DNA of 64,000 nucleotides from Selenia dentaria (lineage: Eukaryota; Arthropoda; Insecta; Lepidoptera; Geometridae), in the NCBI GenBank assembly GCA_917880725.1, contig OU862884.1, positions 7,770,001 to 7,834,000 of the forward strand, in the 5' to 3' direction. The first letter of the stretch is position 1, and the number at the start of each line of letters is the position of its first letter. The notes beneath the pieces are model-generated. The model had not been told where the DNA came from and searched no databases. It saw nothing but the letters and a program-made list of their open reading frames with translations. Shown piece after piece: positions 1-11,994 of the stretch. The translations under genes and the position numbers were made by a program.

Positions 1-1
1 A

Positions 2-1936
2 AGCTTGGAGACAGTGGCGTCCCGAGCATCATCAGGTGGTCTCTGGCGTAAGCGTCGGAGGGATAGTGGTGACACTGGGGACGACGATGTTTCGTCGCCT
101 AAAGTGGCCCCGTCCCAGATTACGAGTGGCCCATCACCTACCATCGGTCATTACATCGGCCTGGCGAAAGCCAAGGCTGACCTGAAAGCGGCCAAGGCTA
201 AAGAGATGCAACTTGAGGCTGAAACAAAGCTTGCGGAAGAGGTACAAAAGAAGCGGGAAGCCACGGCCGCATTCTTTCTCAAATTCCCGAGAGTGGCAGC
301 AGCCAAATCGGTTGAGGAGGGAAAAGGGACTGCGGACCTGGAGGGGTTAGTGCAGGATTCCTTGGCGACTATTGAGAAGGTCGCCAAGACATCCTCCAAC
401 CTGAAAGGCACGTACGTCAAGTACCTGAGGGAAGCGGCTGAGACCATAAAGGTTTCAGTGGCAGAAATACGGGCTCGTACAGTGCCTGAGGAGATGGCTC
501 GTCTAGAGACGGCCAATGCGCGCCTCTCAAGTGAGATGGAGTTGCTGCGGAAGGAGGTGGAAGAGCTACGGGCGGCTCGCGCGCAGCCAGCCCTGGCTTT
601 AGATGCAGCCCTAACCCCGAACCCGGCCCAGGAGCCTGCCCTCGAAGATGTGGTGCGTACGGTCATGGTGCAGGTAGGCACCATGATCAGTGCCCGCTTT
701 GAGGGTCTGGAAGAACGGCTGCTTCCTGAGAAGCGCCTCCGACCACCACTGGCCGCTGATAGACGTAGGGACCAGAAAAAGGCCATTTTGCGTGCGCTTT
801 CCCCTCCACGGGTCCCGGAGCCTAAGGCCAAGCAGGGAAAAGGCAAAGGTAAAAGCAAAGGGGCCCCAATGAAAAAGACTGCAGCCGTCGAAGTCAGCGC
901 TGCTAAGCCGGCTGAGCCTAAGGAGATCACTCCAGCTCCACTGCCTTTACTACAGCCGTGGATAGAGGTGGTTAAGCGAGGAGCAAGGAAGGCGCAGAGA
1001 GAGGATAGGCCAAAGACGACGCCGACCCCATCTCAAAGGCTCCAAGCTACGAAGCCGGTTTCGCAGGCGCAGGCTTAGGCTCAGAAGGCTACGAAACGAA
1101 AGACGACAAAACTCCGCCCCTCTCGCACTGCAGCCGTAACTATTACGGTGCTTCCGGGGGCGGAAGCAAAAGGCTTAACCTGCGCCAAGGTTCTTGCCGA
1201 GGCCAAAAGTCGTATAGACCTGGGGGCCCTTGAAATGCCGCCCTTAAGAATAAGGACTGCGGCAACTGGGGCCCGCATACTTGAGGTCGACAAAAGCGCG
1301 AAAGCAGACTCCCTAGCTGAAAGGCTCAAGAAGATTTTTGAGGGGGCAGAAGACATCCGGGTTTCGAGGCCAACAGTCACTACAGACCTGCGGGTGAGTG
1401 GCCTCGATGATTCGATCGCATCCTTGGAATTATTGGATGCCCTTGCTAAGGCGGGCTGCTGTGAACCGTTGGCTGTTAAAGCCGGCGAGATCAGGCGGGG
1501 AGCGGCGGGAATGGGTGTCGCATTTGTGCGATGCCCTACGACGGCTGCCATAAATATTATGGCGAATGGTGGCCGCCTTCTTGTAGGCTGGGTAGCAGCG
1601 CGGGTTCAGATACTGGAATCCCGGCCCCGCCGCTGCTACCGTTGCCTTGTACTAGGCCATATTAAGGCCCAGTGCAAGTCCGAGGTCGACCGCAGCGACG
1701 AGTGCTATCGCTGCGGGAAAAAAGGCCACAAGGCCAACGATTGCTCCGCTGCCCCACACTGCACTCTATGTGCAGCTTCTGGAAAGCCAGCTGAGCACCT
1801 CTCCGGGGGCAAGGCATGCGCCAAGCCTCCGACCAAGACAGGGGCGAGGAGAAGAAAAGCTGCGACTAAAGCCAGGGCCAAGTCGCAGCCATCTCGCACT
1901 GAAACAGTGCAGGTGGTTCGCATGGAGGAAAATTAG
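2..1936 (+). pseudogene. R1-type ORF1 (gag-like, CCHC) with one in-frame stop
   Basis: Nucleic-acid-binding protein that would coat the element RNA. The frame starting at base 2 is open to the window edge; the apparent start near base 5 is TTG, so the true start is upstream. Residues about 50-190 are charged, helical and coiled-coil-like, followed by a Pro/Lys-rich linker. The frame is broken once, by TAG at 1076-1078 inside a Gln/Ala-rich stretch where CAG would fit. It then stays open in the same frame to the TAG at 1934-1936. Two clear CCHC knuckles (1633-1674, 1702-1743) and a third Cys-rich motif (about 1761-1820) lie at the C-terminus. ORF2 starts one base after the stop (TAG-T-ATG). 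Confidence 0.8.
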
Positions 1937-1937
1937 T

Positions 1938-4223
1938 ATGGCCTTGGCTTTCCTCCAGGCGAACATCAACCACTCCGCTAGGGCTCAGGACCTTCTACTC
2001 CAGAGCATGGCGGAGCGGTTGATAAGCGTGGCCGTGGTCGCTGAGCCATATCGGATACCATCAAGATCTGACTGGGTTGGGGATCTTGACGGCTTGGTCG
2101 CGATCACTAACCAGTCTCCCACCCAGTCCCCTCCCCTTGAGGGAGTCGTGAGGGGCAAGGGTGTCGTGGCATCTCGAATCGGCGAGGCAATGGTCATTGG
2201 GGTGTACCACTCCGACAACAAGCCCCTGCATGAGCTGGAGACTCTTCTTGGAGAGATGGGGACCCTGATCGGCCAGAGCCGACCTCTGCCCATCATTGTT
2301 CTCGGGGACCTCAACGCTAAAGCCACGGCGTGGGGGTCTCCGAGGACAAGTGCTAGAGGGGAGGCGGTTGTTGAATGGGTGACGGAGACGGGGTTATGTG
2401 TACTCAAACGCGGGTCGACAAACACGTAACACGTGTGTGCGGCGGTTGGGCGGGTCGGTGATTGACGTGACCTTCGCCACGCCTGATCTCGCAGTACGGG
2501 TTCGGGACTGGGAGGTGCTGGTGGACGAGGAGACGATGTCCTATCACCGCTACATTCGGTTCAGCGTCTCATCTTCTTCTTCAGTGGAACCCGACGTTCG
2601 GTTGCCGCTGGTGGTTGGTCCAAGGTGGGTTTTAAACCGCCTGAACGTGGAGCTACTGCAAGAGGCGGCCCTTGTCCAGGCATGGAACGCCTCCCCCTCG
2701 GAGTCAGTAGACCTGGACACGGAAGCTAGGGGACTGTGCGAGGCAATGTCACATGTGTGCGATGCCTCCATGCCCCGTGCCAGAGCCCCACAGTGCAGGC
2801 GCCAGGTATACTGGTGGTCAGAGCAGATCGCTGGGCTCCGCCGCCGATGCGTAGCCAGGCGCCGCCGCTACCAGCGCTACCGGAGGAGGAGGCGCCAGGA
2901 GACGGCTGAATCGGATGCCCTCTATGCGGCCTACAGAGAGGCGTCCAAAGCCCTCCGCATAGCCATCAGCGACGCCAAGGCGAAAGCCTGGCGTGAACTC
3001 CTGGAATCCCTGGAACGAGACCCTTGGGGGCGGCCGTACAGGTTGGCGAGACTAAAACGCCGCCCCTGGGCTCCCCCCATCACCAGTACGATGGAGCCTC
3101 TGTTGCTTCAGCGTGTGGTCGAGGGACTGTTCCCCAGTGGTTTAGGGCCAGAATTTTCCCCTCCCACGGCGTCGGTGGCTCTAAGAGTAGAAGCAGAGGA
3201 GGAGAACGTACATAACACCTCCGAGGGGGAGCTGGGTGCAGCCATCCTCAGGATGAGAGCTAAAAACACGGCGCCGGGACCAGATGGTATTCCCGGTCGT
3301 GTGTGGGCCCTCGCCCAGGACGCTCTGGCGCCCCGCATACGAGCCCTCTTCGACCGCTCCATGCGGGAGGGTAAGTTCCCCAGGTCGGCTCGTACTCCTG
3401 CGTAAAGAGGGGCGTCCTGCTGGTGAACCCGCCGGATACCGCCCAATTGTTTTGCTTGACGAGGCTGGCAAGCTCCTGGAGCGTGTTTTCGCTGCCCGCC
3501 TCGTCAAGCACCTTACGAGCGTTGGCCCAGATCTGGCCGACAATCAGTTTGGGTTCCGGAGAGGTCGCTCGACGCTGGACGCAATATCCCGCGTCCACGA
3601 TCTCTCCGAGGTGGCGTGCTCCAACGGCGAGGTTATGTTGGCGGTGTCACTTGACATCGCCAACGCCTTCAATAGTCTGCCGTGGAGTACAATTTTGGGT
3701 GCTCTAGGGCATCATGAGGTGCCCCAGTACCTTCAACGTATCGTCGGGGACTACCTCTCAGAAAGAGAGGTTGTCTACCCGACGCGAGAAGGTGGAGGCC
3801 GAAGCACAGTCACTCGCGGAGTTCCACAGGGGTCTGTCCTTGGACCACTCCTGTGGAACGTTGGGTATGATTATGTGCTGCGGGGCGTTAACCTGGGTGG
3901 CGTCGACGTCATCTGTTACGCTGACGACACCCTAGTTACCGTCCGGGGGAGAAATATCCGGGAAGCGTGTATCCTGGTCACTGCCGCAGTAGCGGCGGTA
4001 GTGGCGCGGATCCGGCGTTTAGGCCTGGAGGTGGCGCTCCACAAATCCGAGGCCATTTGTTTTCCTGGTCGTCGGAGGGCGCCATCGTGGGGGGGGGTCT
4101 CTATCGCTGTCGGGTCAACGCTTAGGTATCTTGGCGTTGTACTTGACAGCAGATGGAGATTCAGGGCCCATCTTCAGCAGCTAACCCCCAGACTCGTGGT
4201 TACGGCTGCTGCACTGGGCCGCT
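1938..4223 (+). pseudogene. R1-type ORF2, 5' part (endonuclease and RT), frameshifted
   Basis: Endonuclease/reverse transcriptase of the R1 element. It starts at ATG 1938. The endonuclease part shows N (QANIN), E (AEPYR) and GDLNAKATAWGS. The frame is lost near 2423-2436 at a 7-base near-duplication (acacgta/acacgtg). The expected catalytic Ser-Asp-His reads Ser-Tyr-His (Tyr codon 2542-2544), so the nuclease would be inactive. A second frame change lies near 3385, with a few codons missing. The RT then shows FGFRRGRSTLDA, GVPQGSVLGPLLWN and the active site CYADDTLV near 3911. The frame stops at the RTE insertion (4213-4223) and resumes at 7451. Confidence 0.8.
4213..4223. repeat. Target-site duplication, left copy (RTE in R1)
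   Basis: ACTGGGCCGCT, repeated exactly at 7440-7450. The two copies flank the RTE element. Removing the insert and one copy reconnects R1 coding sequence in a sensible way. Confidence 0.9.
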
Positions 4224-7200
4224 AGGCCGGGATGTAAGGGGCGAGCCAACATCTTTTGACCCAAGTCAACCTCACCTGCACGCGGTACATCCTGCTGATC
4301 GACGAACGAGGCTCTGACAACCGACCGATGGCGGTATACCCATCCCAACAGGCGTCGCTAAATGCAACAGGCCGGTGACGGGCAGCAGCGTCACCGGTGC
4401 GAGAAGCTACGCCCTGCGATCGCCAACCCGCCTGCCCAGCGTGGCGATTACGGGCAATATCCTCCAATGCAGGACAACAAAAAGCCACGGCCCCTAGTTC
4501 CCGGCGGCCCCGCTATTCCTGGTCATGGTGGCGACCATGGTAACGGCGGGGCGAGGGGTGCTAAGAATCTCCGGGCTACGGAAGGCCACCACAAACAACT
4601 GACCCTGGCGACGTATAACGGACGCACGCTAAGGCTTGACTCGCATCTGGCGCAACTCGAGGTGGAACTTGGGAAAATTAGGTGGCACATACTGGGGTTG
4701 AGTGAAGTCCGAAGAGAGGGGGAGGACACCTTAACCCTAGAATCGGGCCACCTTATGTACTTCCGAGAGGGAGACCAACAATCCCAAGGTGGCGTTGGGT
4801 TTCTGGTAAACAAGTCCCTTTCTGACAACGTTGTGGAAGTGTCCAGTGTGTCGAACAGGGTAGCGTACCTTATTGTGAAGCTCACCGAGAGGTATAGCCT
4901 TAAGGTGGTGCAAGTGTACGCACCGACCTCAACACACTCGGACGATGAAGTGGAGGATAAGTTCGATGACATATCGAGGGCCCTCCACTTCACTACAAAG
5001 ACCCAGTACACCGTTGTCATGGGGGACTTTAACGCTAAAGTGGGAGTACAGAATTTCAGCGAATCGGTAGTAGGATGCCATGGCTTTGGAAGCAGAAACC
5101 ATAGGGGGCATATGCTCGTCAACTTCCTCGAACGGGAGGGGCTCTTCTTGATGAACTCCTTCTTTAAGAAACAGCCCCAAAGGAAGTGGACGTGGCTAAG
5201 CCCCGACACTAGGACTAAAAATGAGATTGACTTCATCATGACGAATAAAAGGCACATATTTAGAGATGTCTCCGTGATCAACAGGTTCAATACCGGTAGC
5301 GATCACCGACTTGTCCGAGGCTCTCTGAATATCAACTTCAAGGCGCAACGTGTGCGTCTGATGAAGTCCAGGCTCCGACCAACACTGCTCCAAACCATTG
5401 CAGGATCTGAAACATTCCAGTTAAACCTGGAGAACCAATTCGCTGCCGTGGAAACCACCACAGATGTAAACCAGAACCTCGAAAATGTGACTCGGGTCCT
5501 CAGGGAAGAAGGTACGAGATTTTGTTACATGCAGCGTAAGGGCAAGAAGTCCAAGCTTTCAGAAGAGACTTTGGGGCTAATGAAGGAACGACGTGAAAAC
5601 CCACCCATCACTTCGTCAGAAAAGCGGCCTCTAAACCGAGAGATCAACAAGAACGTACGACACGACCTCCGGTGCTTCAATACTCTTTCGATCGAAAGAG
5701 CGATCGAGCAGAATCGAGGGTCAAAGGTGTTCGTACAATCTCTTGGAAGAAGCCACCTGACAAAGTTGACCACAGCTAGTGGAGAAGTCGTTGCTTCGAA
5801 GCCGGCAGTCCTTTCGGAAGTGGAGGACTTCTATGGCCGATTATACGCATCGCATGCATCTCGACCTGATCCCGAAAATGATCCTAGAGCCACGTTAACA
5901 CGCCATTTCACCGAAGACTTGCCAGAAGTCAGTATTGGCGAAATCGAGATCGCTCTTAGACAGCTTAAAAATGGAAAAGCCCCTGGAGAGGATGGCGTTA
6001 CAACAGAGCTACTAAAAGCAGGAGGTAAACCCGTACTGAGGGAGCTCCAGAAGCTTTTTAACGCTGTCCTGTTCGAAGGGAGAACTCCAGAGGCGTGGAG
6101 TAGGAGTGTGGTCGTCCTGTTCTTCAAAAAAGGAGATAAGACCCTGCTGAAGAACTATCGACCCATATCCCTTCTAAGCCACGTCTATAAGCTGTTTTCA
6201 AGAGTGATCACGAACCGTCTTGCGCGTAGACTCGACGAATTCCAACCACCGGAACAGGCTGGGTTTCGGAGCGGATACGGCACCATAGACCACATTCACA
6301 CAGTGCGGCAGATTATACAGAAGACCGAAGAGTATAATCAGCCCCTGTGTCTAGCATTCGTGGACTATGAGAAGGCCTTTGACTCGGTTAAAATCTGGTC
6401 TGTTCTGGAGTACCTGCAGCGTTGCCAGATAGATTGGCGATACATCCAAGTGATGAGATGTCTTTACGAAACCGCCACCATGTGTGTCCAAGTACAGAAT
6501 CAGCAAACAAGTCCCATACCGTTGCATCGAGGAGTGAGACAAGGGGACGTTATTTCCCCGAAATTGTTTTCAAATGCAATGGAGGATATGTTCAAGACGC
6601 TGAACTGGAAAGGACGTGGCATTAATATCAACGGCGAATACATCTCTCACTTGCGATTTGCTGACGATATCGTCATCGTGGCAGAGACGCTGCAGGACCT
6701 GCAACAGATGCTGAATGACCTGGCTGACTCTTCTATACGCATCGGCCTACGGATGAACTTGGACAAAACCAAGGTCATGTTCAACGAACATGTTCTACCG
6801 GAACCGATTGCGATACACGGCGCTGTTCTCGAAGTTGTTCAAAAATATGTGTACCTCGGGCAGACATTGCAGTTGGGAAAAAACAACTTTGAGAACGAGG
6901 TGAATAGAAAAATTCGGCTGGGCTGGGCAGCGTTTGGGAAACTACGTCGAGTACTTACTTCGCCGATTCCACAGTGCCTGAAGACGAAAGTCTTCAATCA
7001 GTGCGTCCTACCCGTCATGACATACGGAGCCGAAACGTGGACACTGGACGGCTCGAATGGTCCACAAGCTCAAAGTCGCTCAGCGGGCTATGGAAAGGGC
7101 TATGCTCGGTGTTTCTCTGAGGGATCGCATCAGAAATGAAGTGATCCGTCAGAGAACCAAGGTCATCGACATAGCCCACCGGATCAGCAAGCTGAAGTGG

Positions 7201-7439
7201 CAGTGGGCTGGCCATATTAGCCGTAGAACCGACAACCGTTGGGGTAAACGAGTTCTAGAGTGGAGACCGCGTCTCGGCAAACGTAGTGTAGGACGTCCTG
7301 AGGCACGGTGGAGTGACGATCTGCGCAAGACGGCTGGCAAAAACTGGATGCGAGAAGCCCAAGATAGACCTAAGTGGCGTGCAATTGGAGAGGCCTATGT
7401 CCAGCAGTGGACTGCTACAGGCTGATGATGATGATGATG
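4224..7439 (+). mobile_element. RTE-clade non-LTR retrotransposon, full length, nested in R1
   Basis: 3,216 bp, with exact 11-bp target duplications on both sides. It has a short 5' UTR (4224-4361), a single long ORF (endonuclease plus RT) and no ORF1. It ends in a GAT microsatellite (7423-7439), the usual RTE 3' terminus. It inserted in the same orientation as the host R1. Only one frameshift is visible, so it is younger than the multiply broken R1. A 5'-truncated relative lies at 54208-56327. Confidence 0.9.
4362..7425 (+). pseudogene. RTE endonuclease/reverse transcriptase, one frameshift
   Basis: Would nick target DNA and copy the element RNA by target-primed reverse transcription. From ATG 4362 the frame runs 925 residues. 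The APE/EEP endonuclease is complete by motif: TYNGRT (about residue 84), SEVRR (112), QVYAPT (185), GDFNAKVG (220) and SDHR (313). RT motifs: FVDYEKAFDS (665), RGVRQGDVISP (725) and the active site FADD (765). Comparison with the copy at 54208 shows a +1 change near 7045-7060 that sends the frame to a stop at 7139. The correct C-terminal frame continues to TGA at 7423-7425 with the Trp- and Arg-rich RTE tail (KWQWAGHI, RWSDDLRK). The protein is otherwise full length. Confidence 0.88.
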
Positions 7440-7450
7440 ACTGGGCCGCT
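7440..7450. repeat. Target-site duplication, right copy (RTE in R1)
   Basis: Exact repeat of 4213-4223, directly after the GAT tail of the RTE element. Confidence 0.9.
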
Positions 7451-7941
7451 TGCTTCCCAATCTCGGAGGAGGAGGAGGTAGCTGCCGCCACCTTTACATG
7501 GGGGTAGTGCGATCTATGGCCCTCTATGGCGCCCCCATATGGGCAGGGTCTTTAAACTCGCAGGAGACCGCCTTGCTCTATAAGGCCCAGAGGGCCATGG
7601 CAGTGAGAGTGTGCAGGGGCTATCGCACACTCTCGCACGAGGTGGCTTGTGTTCTCGCCGGGTCCCTTCCATGGGATCTGGAGGCCGAGGTCCTGTCTTC
7701 GGTCTTTTGGCGCAGAACGTGGGCGCGACAGGAGGGTCTCCACCCTGCCCCTCGAGAATGCCCACATGGGCAGTGGCGAACGGACGCCAAGGAGGCCGAG
7801 GAGCGAGAAAGAGATAGAGATCCCCTCTCTCTCCCGCTCCGGAGAGCGCGGACACGGAGGCGAGCCGATCGGGCTCGCACTCCGTCTCCGCTCAGAGGAC
7901 CTGGGGCGTTGGCTGTGGGGATGGCCGGTGCCCCCAATTAG
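7441..7941 (+). pseudogene. R1-type ORF2, 3' part after the nested RTE
   Basis: Continuation of the R1 ORF2 C-terminal region: LYMGVVRSMALYGAPIWAG and YKAQRAMAVRVCRGYRT are typical of the part following R1-clade RT. The usual downstream CCHC/HC motif of R1-clade ORF2 is not visible. The text passes directly into a Glu/Arg-rich end (KEAEERERDRD) normally found at the extreme C-terminus, so an internal deletion is likely. It ends at the TAG at 7939-7941. Confidence 0.7.
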
Positions 7942-8243
7942 GGCTAGGTCTTTCGAGGTGTGGATGGCCCGCGTGTTCCAGGGCATCCCACGAGATGGTA
8001 ACGGGGAGGGCTCTCTACACCCTTCCCAGAGGCTGGGCCTGCCTAGGTGGGCAGCGACGTCGGTGGGGGCTGTGGCTGAATAACGCAAGTGGTCCTACGC
8101 CCCCCGCCAATAGTCGATGAGGATGGAACACCGCAAAGTTTTGGTGGGTATGCCGCCCTTCTGGCGTAGACTCCCACACGCCCGCCAGCTCTCCCCGGAG
8201 CTGGTGATCAGGGTCTAAAATCTTTCTCTGCGAAAAAAAAAAA
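7942..8243 (+). other. R1-type 3' UTR and poly(A) tail
   Basis: GC-rich untranslated end with the motif GTTTTGGTGGGTAT near 8138-8151, ending in A12 at 8232-8243, where base composition drops sharply. The same motif occurs, inverted, in the R1-type fragment at 49915-50251. Confidence 0.7.
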
Positions 8244-9189
8244 AGTGCACACCGCAACTCAGCCATAAGCATTATTTTCCAGCAGAAGTATCACTAAATA
8301 TTTCTTTTAATATCGTTTTTGACTTGGTAACTAATAAATATGTAGAACAGACCATCGTTTTAAATAATATCTCCCGATCAAACACGTATATCTAACACTA
8401 TCCATTTGAATGCAGCTTTCAATACAAATGTTTGCGCTGGCCGCGAGTGGAATGATAACATCGGACATCATCAAAACGATGAAACTGGCAATATTTGTAT
8501 GTCTCGATTAAACGTTTTGAATATACGCCGCAGTAATTGTTACACTAATTTGTAGCTCTATTGTTGAACTTTAGGCTGAGGGTAAAATTGGCTTTGTTGC
8601 CAGGTGTAGTTAAATAATTATAAGATTCTTTTTTAAAAGTGATTAACTTACGGTTTACGATTAACCCATTTGGTGTTATGTGGTAGCATCGCCCTGAAAC
8701 ATTAAGTTTTATATATTTATATTTAAGTTGAGCGAAATTACTGCCAAATGAGACGTTAATTCTTAATTTGGCTTAACATTGTCACTAAATCTTATTCATA
8801 CAACAGAATTGAAACAAAATAAAACATATTTAAGACTTTTTTTATCTTTAATGGTGTTATTGTTAATAGGTGCCTACATGTCTAATAGCACACATAGTCT
8901 ATAATAAAGTGGTATGACTTCAAAACTCATATAATATATTAGCAGTGAATTATAGTTTGACCATTGATATTATACTTATATAAACGGAGGTAGATACGCC
9001 TTACTGCGCTCGGCTTGGCGACATCAACACAAGGTAGTTGTCTTGAGTCAACTTAGTTCCAGTGTTCAACATTTAGGAAAAAATTTCTTCTTGTGTGTTC
9101 AGAAACTGCAGAACATATATTAGGATGAGTGTTAAAAACAAGAATGATGTATCTTTTCACTTGTAAGTATATAAGGGGCTGAAGAAAGC
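8244..9189. other. AT-rich DNA, nothing recognised
   Basis: No long open frame, inverted repeat or recognisable family. AT-rich with many stops in all frames. Confidence 0.5.
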
Positions 9190-9485
9190 CACAGCAGCAA
9201 AGCGAGTGAACTTTTTGAGCAGCTGAAACGCAAACTCGGACACCCGCTGAATGTGAAGTCCGTAGGGAAGGGTTTCCGTTTTACAGCTAAGTTAAGTCAA
9301 TGTACGAATTCAGGGCCGTACAGAAAGCCCTGACAGATTAGCTACCGACAAGCGTGTCGCATGGCATTGCTATGCGGTGGCCGCAGACCTCCCCACCAAG
9401 GTCGGCATTAAGGGGCTTCCCGATAGCATCAACCCGGCGGACTTAGTCTTGGAGCTGGAGGCTTAAGGCCTTCGCGACTAAATAT
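9190..9485 (+). pseudogene. Jockey-type gag fragment (PRE_C2HC-like)
   Basis: Frame-shifting translation gives the pattern of the domain preceding the zinc knuckles in Jockey-clade gag: KLGHPLNVKSVGKGFRFTAKLS, then FRAVQKALTD, then, after a frame change, KRVAWHCYAVAADLP and VGIKGLPDSINPADLV. At least one frameshift and several stops are present. It is an isolated GC-richer island about 290 bp long in AT-rich DNA, so it is a truncated old insertion. Confidence 0.6.
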
Positions 9486-10880
9486 GCAAAAGAAATTTTA
9501 TTTTTATTTATTTATTATATTTTAGAAAGACTATATATAAGCTATGCAGTCGATAGCTTATGTTAGAAGTAAACATTATATAAAAAAGGGTCATTTACAA
9601 GTCTCCACATAATATAGAGGCAAGATGACAAACAAAAAATTCAGGTCGATAAATAAAATTAAAATATATATATACGAGCATAATAAACATTTGCACACGC
9701 TAAGATTCTTACTATAAATCGTTGAGTTACTAATTGTAGATAAATCACTTACGAGGTCCAAAGAAAGCTTTGTTAAGTTGCAATCTCAGTAATGACGGAG
9801 TCATTGTGAAAATATTGTATCCATTAGCTTGCTGTAATCATTGAAGGTTTTGCACGCTCTGCGTAAATAGCTGTTCTTGCGGTAATTTGTGTTAGTGCAG
9901 GGAAGATGAACGTTATACAAAACTTCAGCATGGTATAATATTTATACTGTGATTTCGGTCTAGGGGATTGTTCGGAGACTAAAGTCGGTCGTTCAGCATC
10001 CAGCCCCTGACATCTTAGCATAGAGTTTGGATCCGTCACACAGCACCTGAATTGTCCCCTAGGGTAACCCCCATCTTGTTATCTTGTTAGTTACAGTGTT
10101 AGCCTCCAAAATTAGCTGCGACATCAGCGCCAGCTTTTGCGGCGGGGTTGACTTTACGACTCTGCTGCCCCATATATACCTATAGGTATTTCTATTTTAA
10201 ATAGTATTACTTTTTGAATCGTTATATCTCAGAAACGGTGGCACGTAGGAAAAAAGTATATAAGTAAACACATTTTCTATATAGATAATTTTATAATTTA
10301 TTTATTTTTTTCTGGGGTAGGTAGTTTTATGATAAAACATACCGTTTTGCTGAAAATTGCGTAAAACTTATTTTTTTTTACTTTGATATCGAGTATATTT
10401 TTTCCATACATGGAAATGGTGGGAACTTAAATATTTTATTTATAATTATGGTTTGAACAATTTTACTGATTTCCAGCTTGTTGTGATTTTATGCACCTTC
10501 GAATGTCTAGATTGACCAAATTATTATTGCGTCTCAATTAGTTCAAGTAGGAGATTAGCGAGTGTTCGCTCAAGATTCAAAAATATTTGATGTGGTTCTA
10601 TTCCCTAACAATAGGATTTTTGTCTATGGTCGCAGGGCGGATTTCAAGGCTTCGGGTGTAGATGGCCCTCTGGCGGTTTTCTCATCCGTGCCACATAGAA
10701 AAAAATATTATTTTATTGCAGTAGGTAGGCGGCATATGACCACAGTTATCCTCTAAACACCACTATGAATAAGTACCTATGAAACACAATAAAAATATTC
10801 TACATGACATGTAAGGTTTTTAATACATGATACATACATACATACCGAATAGTGGGTATAATATACGAGTATATATAATA
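9486..10880. other. AT-rich DNA, nothing recognised
   Basis: Short frames only (for example 9824-10039 minus and 10562-10756), with no domain-like composition and no splice-supported extension. I see no repeat boundary that I can place. Confidence 0.45.
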
Positions 10881-11069
10881 TAGGAACCCCCACTATTTTG
10901 ATTTGAAATTTGAAGGAACAGCTTTACCGATTCCATTCATATTTTTTTAAATGTTTTCTTATAGTTTGTAGAAGGTTCTTACTTTAAAAAAAATAAGAAA
11001 AGATGTAAAGTTATGGCGAGGATGAAGGGCGAGCCTACTACGCGACCGATGTCGCGGGCAGTCGTTAGT
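10881..11069 (+). repeat. Helitron-like non-autonomous repeat, 3' end (copy 1)
   Basis: Carries the block GAACAGCTTTACCGATT, then GGGCGAGCCTACTACGCG, and ends GGCAGTCGTTAGT. The same 3' block occurs in copy 2 (11075-11243) and, inverted, at 44777-44985. A CTAG/TTAG-T end without inverted repeats is Helitron-like. Family assignment is tentative. Confidence 0.4.
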
Positions 11070-11074
11070 CTATA

Positions 11075-11243
11075 AATAAAAATTAACCCCTATTTCCCCT
11101 GGTCACGCTATAACTAGAGAACGGCTTTACCGATTACATTAATCTTTTTTTAAATGTTATACAATATTTAGTAGAAGATTATTTTATTTAGAACAAATCG
11201 GAGGCTAGGTACTACGCGAACGAAATTATGGGCAGTCACTAGT
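11075..11243 (+). repeat. Helitron-like non-autonomous repeat (copy 2)
   Basis: About 170 bp. It begins ATAAAAATTAACCCC, continues CCCCTGGTCACGCTATAA and GAACGGCTTTACCGATT, and ends GGGCAGTCACTAGT. Both termini match the inverted copy at 44777-44985, which defines the family limits. Confidence 0.45.
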
Positions 11244-11994
11244 ATAAAATAATTTCAGATGAGAATATCTTATGTCTTATATTAATCTTCTTCTTATATC
11301 TTAATAATATAAGATCTTATGTCTTATACTTTTTAGGACATTATTTTTCAGTAGTCAGATTCAAGTTACTGAAAATAAAATTATAATCGGATCCATTTTT
11401 CAGCAGATTTTACTTTAATCGCTCCGAAGATAATCCAAGAAAACAATGACAAAATTTTGACAAAAATTTAATTTAATTTTGTCCAAGGCTTTAGGAATTT
11501 GTTATCATCTCCGGCTATCGTTTCATTGAGACATTTTATCGATGTTGTTGACAGTATACGTATTACGAGTATACGTGTGAAACTAAATGAAATATTGTCC
11601 TCCACTTGCGACCATAGAAATAATGTGCTTGCGACGTTCCAATTTCCACGCGAGGGAACAAACTATACTGGCCTACAAGGTACTCTCAATTATCTACTTC
11701 GTTCTTAAATAGTTAGATAACAAAACTAAGACAATGATAATGAGTTCAAGTTGACATGTGAGTCAAGTTATCATATTGTTCACTAAGACCGGTGAATGTG
11801 GAAGCCTGTTTATTTCAAAACTTATTTTCATACAATTAAGTACCACTGGCCACCACACGTAACATAAATGGCAGTATTGATCCCTTCGTGGTTAATACGT
11901 AAGTACATAAAGTTTTACAAACCGCTCATCATGATACTGTTTCCAAAAATAAGTTAAATAAGCTTTTTAATAACAATTTCATCACGCTAAGTTG
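11244..11994. other. AT-rich DNA, nothing recognised
   Basis: No supported gene. The 69-codon frame at 11499-11708 has no recognisable features. Confidence 0.4.

Larger units (their letters stand above)
1..8243 (+). mobile_element. R1-clade non-LTR retrotransposon, 5' end outside window
   Basis: A two-ORF LINE: gag-like ORF1 with a coiled coil and CCHC knuckles, then ORF2 with an APE-type endonuclease and a reverse transcriptase (YADD), a 3' UTR, and an A12 tail at 8232-8243. ORF1 is open to the first bases of the window, so the 5' end lies to the left. It is dead: ORF1 has one stop, ORF2 has two frame changes and a lost endonuclease Asp, and a 3.2-kb RTE element sits in ORF2 (4224-7439). 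R1-clade assignment rests on the ORF1/ORF2 layout and RT style. No rDNA or TTAGG target flanks the 3' end. GC content is far higher than in the DNA that follows. Confidence 0.85.

Noticed and set aside
1..6. AAGCTT at the first bases as a biological boundary
   Set aside because: A HindIII site at the exact start is more likely a clone end than a feature.
151..930. 259-codon minus-strand frame across R1 ORF1
   Set aside because: Antisense shadow of a GC-rich coding frame; Ser/Ala/Arg-rich without domain features.
7514..8088. Several overlapping frames on both strands in the R1 tail
   Set aside because: GC-rich 3' part of ORF2 and UTR gives chance frames; only the plus frame to 7941 matches R1.
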